A stretch of DNA of 64,000 nt, taken from Alkalihalobacillus sp. LMS6 (GTDB lineage Bacteria > Bacillota > Bacilli > Bacillales > Bacillaceae_D). The notes below the pieces were generated by a model. The model saw only the letters and a program-made list of their open reading frames with translations. It was not told the DNA's origin and searched no databases. Every line of letters starts with the position of its first letter. Positions within the stretch are counted from its first letter, which is position 1. The DNA is taken from contig NZ_CP093302.1 in NCBI RefSeq assembly GCF_024362765.1, positions 1,766,001-1,830,000 of the forward strand, written 5' to 3'. Position numbers and translations under genes: made by a program. This document shows positions 62,462 through 64,000 of the stretch, in pieces.

Positions 62462-62611
62462 ATGGAAGGCATACAACAAGGACTCTTTTTACTAGTAGCG
62501 ATTGCCTTTATCGTGTTGATGTTTGCGCTTATCCGTATCATTGTCCGGATCGTTTTTGCTTTATTTAAAAAATTAATTCAGTTGTTTCAACAAGTACGAC
62601 CAAATAAATAG
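62462..62611 (+). CDS. 49-residue single-helix membrane protein, unknown
   Basis: ATG 62462 follows AGGTGATTTTTC. One long helix (LFLLVAIAFIVLMFALIRII) and an amphipathic basic tail (FKKLIQLFQQVRPNK). No family recognised. Confidence 0.6.
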   Translation: MEGIQQGLFLLVAIAFIVLMFALIRIIVRIVFALFKKLIQLFQQVRPNK

Positions 62612-62654
62612 TGGCGAAAACTTGTCTATATACTAGTAAAAGGTGGACTGTTAC

Positions 62655-63167
62655 ATGAGTGAAGGCATGTTAAAAGAAAAACTACTAGCGGATAATGAAA
62701 TGCAGTTTGAAGCTCTTTTAAACCTTATAAAATCTGTACCCGCTCGAAAAAGAACGTTATCTGTGGATTCCAGTGATCGTGATAAAAATTTTCGAGACGT
62801 TATGATGCATGTGTATGAATGGCAGGCAATGCTCGAGCGCTGGTATCGTGAAGGCATGGATGGCGATTCCCCTTTCATGCCCGCACCTGGGTTCAAATGG
62901 CGCAATCTACACTCTCTCAATCAACAGATATGGGAGGCGTATCAAGAGGTGACGTTGAATCAAGCGCTTAAAAAAGTAACATTAAGCCATGAGAGAGTGA
63001 CGGCTTTAATTAAACGCCACACTGAAGAAGAACTCATGACGAAAAAGTACTACAAGTGGACAAAAACCAGTAGTTTGCATACATATTTTGCCGCGAATAC
63101 GTTGAGTCATTATATATGGGCGTTAAAGAAGTGTAAGAACATTGCGGTGAAAATTCAAAGAACATGA
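62655..63167 (+). CDS. ClbS/DfsB-family four-helix bundle protein
   Basis: A 170-residue DinB-like helical bundle of the ClbS/DfsB (DUF1706) type: RDKNFRDVMMHVYEWQAMLE, PGFKWRNLHSLNQQIW, TLSHYIWALKK. ClbS itself inactivates colibactin; most bacillar members have unknown roles. ATG 62655 lies eight bases after AGGTGG. Confidence 0.82.
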   Translation: MSEGMLKEKLLADNEMQFEALLNLIKSVPARKRTLSVDSSDRDKNFRDVMMHVYEWQAMLERWYREGMDGDSPFMPAPGFKWRNLHSLNQQIWEAYQEVTLNQALKKVTLSHERVTALIKRHTEEELMTKKYYKWTKTSSLHTYFAANTLSHYIWALKKCKNIAVKIQRT

Positions 63168-63216
63168 TCTACATCAATTCTACATTCTATGGTAGATGAA
63201 TCTGGAGGAATCCTTT

Positions 63217-63996
63217 ATGACACGTTCAAATCAAGTGGTTTTAATAACAGGAGCCGCAAGTGGAATTGGTTTTGAAATTGGAAAACGCTTTGCCTCAAAT
63301 GGTGCAAAGGTGATGTTGGCTGACCGTGATGAAGCTGGATTAACACGTGCCAAAGCCTTTTTTAACGAGCAAGGTTATACAGCAAGTGTTGTTCTTGCTG
63401 ACATCACACAAGAAGAAGATGTGCAACAAATGATTGAAAAGACCGTCAATCAATTCGGACGGTTAGACGTTTTAATAAACAATGCTGGCATGCAGCACGT
63501 TGCTCCAATTGAAGAATTTGAAGTGGAACGGTACCGTTTGCTTATTGAGATTATGCTTGTTGGACCGTTTTTAGCGATTAAATATGCTCTGCCGATTATG
63601 AAAGAGCAAGGTTTTGGACGCATTATCAATATGTCTTCTATTAATGGGTTAATAGGTTTTGCAGGAAAAGCCGCTTATAATAGTGCAAAACACGGCATCA
63701 TCGGCTTGTCTAAGGTAGCTGCTTTAGAATGTGCCGAGTCAAATATTACGGTAAACTGCATTGCACCAGGGTATATCGACACCCCACTCGTACGTAATCA
63801 AATGAAAGATTTGGCTCGAGCGCGCGGCGTGGATGAACAAAAGGTGTTAGAAGATGTCATCTACCCGCTTGTTCCCCAAAAACGTTTAATCACCGTTGAA
63901 GAAGTCTCAAGCATGGCTGTTTACCTATCAACGGAAGAAGCCCGAGGCATTACCGGGCAAACGATGGTCATAGATGGTGGCTATACGGTGCAATAA
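63217..63996 (+). CDS. bdhA: 3-hydroxybutyrate dehydrogenase
   Basis: A 259-residue SDR: ITGAASGIG, NNAGMQHVAPIEEFE (hydroxybutyrate-dehydrogenase-type), INMSSING, YNSAKHG and the C-terminal GQTMVIDGGYT. It interconverts acetoacetate and D-3-hydroxybutyrate with NAD. GGAGG precedes ATG 63217. The neighbourhood does not test the substrate. Confidence 0.88.
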   Translation: MTRSNQVVLITGAASGIGFEIGKRFASNGAKVMLADRDEAGLTRAKAFFNEQGYTASVVLADITQEEDVQQMIEKTVNQFGRLDVLINNAGMQHVAPIEEFEVERYRLLIEIMLVGPFLAIKYALPIMKEQGFGRIINMSSINGLIGFAGKAAYNSAKHGIIGLSKVAALECAESNITVNCIAPGYIDTPLVRNQMKDLARARGVDEQKVLEDVIYPLVPQKRLITVEEVSSMAVYLSTEEARGITGQTMVIDGGYTVQ

Positions 63997-64000
63997 AAGT

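Noticed and set aside
1-64000. CRISPR array, tRNA or rRNA genes, prophage
   Set aside because: No regularly spaced repeats, no cloverleaf with a CCA-type end and no rRNA-like conserved blocks or phage structural genes were seen on reading both strands.

Overview
The window looks like a chromosome segment of a low-to-mid GC, endospore-forming Bacillaceae, probably one of the alkaliphilic Bacillus relatives. The evidence is the set of Bacillus-type genes (kapB, ypjP-like, Spo0E-like phosphatase, Rap/Phr pair, MhqD-like esterase, mrfA-like helicase, dbpA), GGAGG-type ribosome binding sites, AT-rich intrinsic terminators and a secreted cyclodextrin glucanotransferase. I cannot name the species from the sequence alone.

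Layout. 1-2454: end of a ketogluconate operon (aldolase, kinase, GntR regulator). 2684-4162: an IS3-family (IS150-like) element with a damaged transposase. 4216-13012 (minus): a Csc/WxL cell-surface locus with DUF2777-like protein, lectin-like WxL protein, small LPQTG protein, two WxL proteins, DUF916/DUF3324 anchor protein, a dedicated sortase and a frameshifted Mga-like regulator. 13094-15111 (minus): TelA-family gene and partner. 15508-21610: gltA-gltB glutamate synthase. 21694-31390: housekeeping genes, including kapB, dapA under a lysine riboswitch, a Spo0E-like gene, several very small genes, pepF and a 3'-truncated mrfA-like helicase gene.

31436-46583 reads as an accessory block. It holds a Rap/Phr signalling cassette, a minimal ascorbate-type PTS (IIB, IIC and a PRD regulator carrying its own IIA domain), and a ten-gene IclR-led operon (SDR, PPC-domain protein, acyl-CoA synthetase, thiolase, Zn-ribbon/OB protein, FAD-linked oxidase, TRAP transporter DctPQM). 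That operon looks like uptake and CoA-dependent breakdown of an unidentified organic acid, with a cre-like site before dctP.

46725-52524 is an unusual run of about sixteen tiny genes, mostly one- or two-helix membrane proteins with good ribosome binding sites, several of them broken by frameshifts. 52769-63996 returns to metabolism: MtnE-like aminotransferase, MobA-like nucleotidyltransferase, cyclodextrin glucanotransferase, homoserine dehydrogenase, DbpA helicase, a ClbS/DfsB-type protein and a 3-hydroxybutyrate dehydrogenase.

Most likely to be under-described: the IclR/TRAP/thiolase operon, the Csc locus in a Bacillus setting, the Rap/Phr pair with its predicted new peptide, and the small-protein genes, especially a 28-codon gene with its own promoter and terminator at 25420-25596. 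Four or five genes have single-frame disruptions, two of them at runs of five G/C; these could be real inactivation, phase variation or assembly error. I saw no tRNA, rRNA or CRISPR array.
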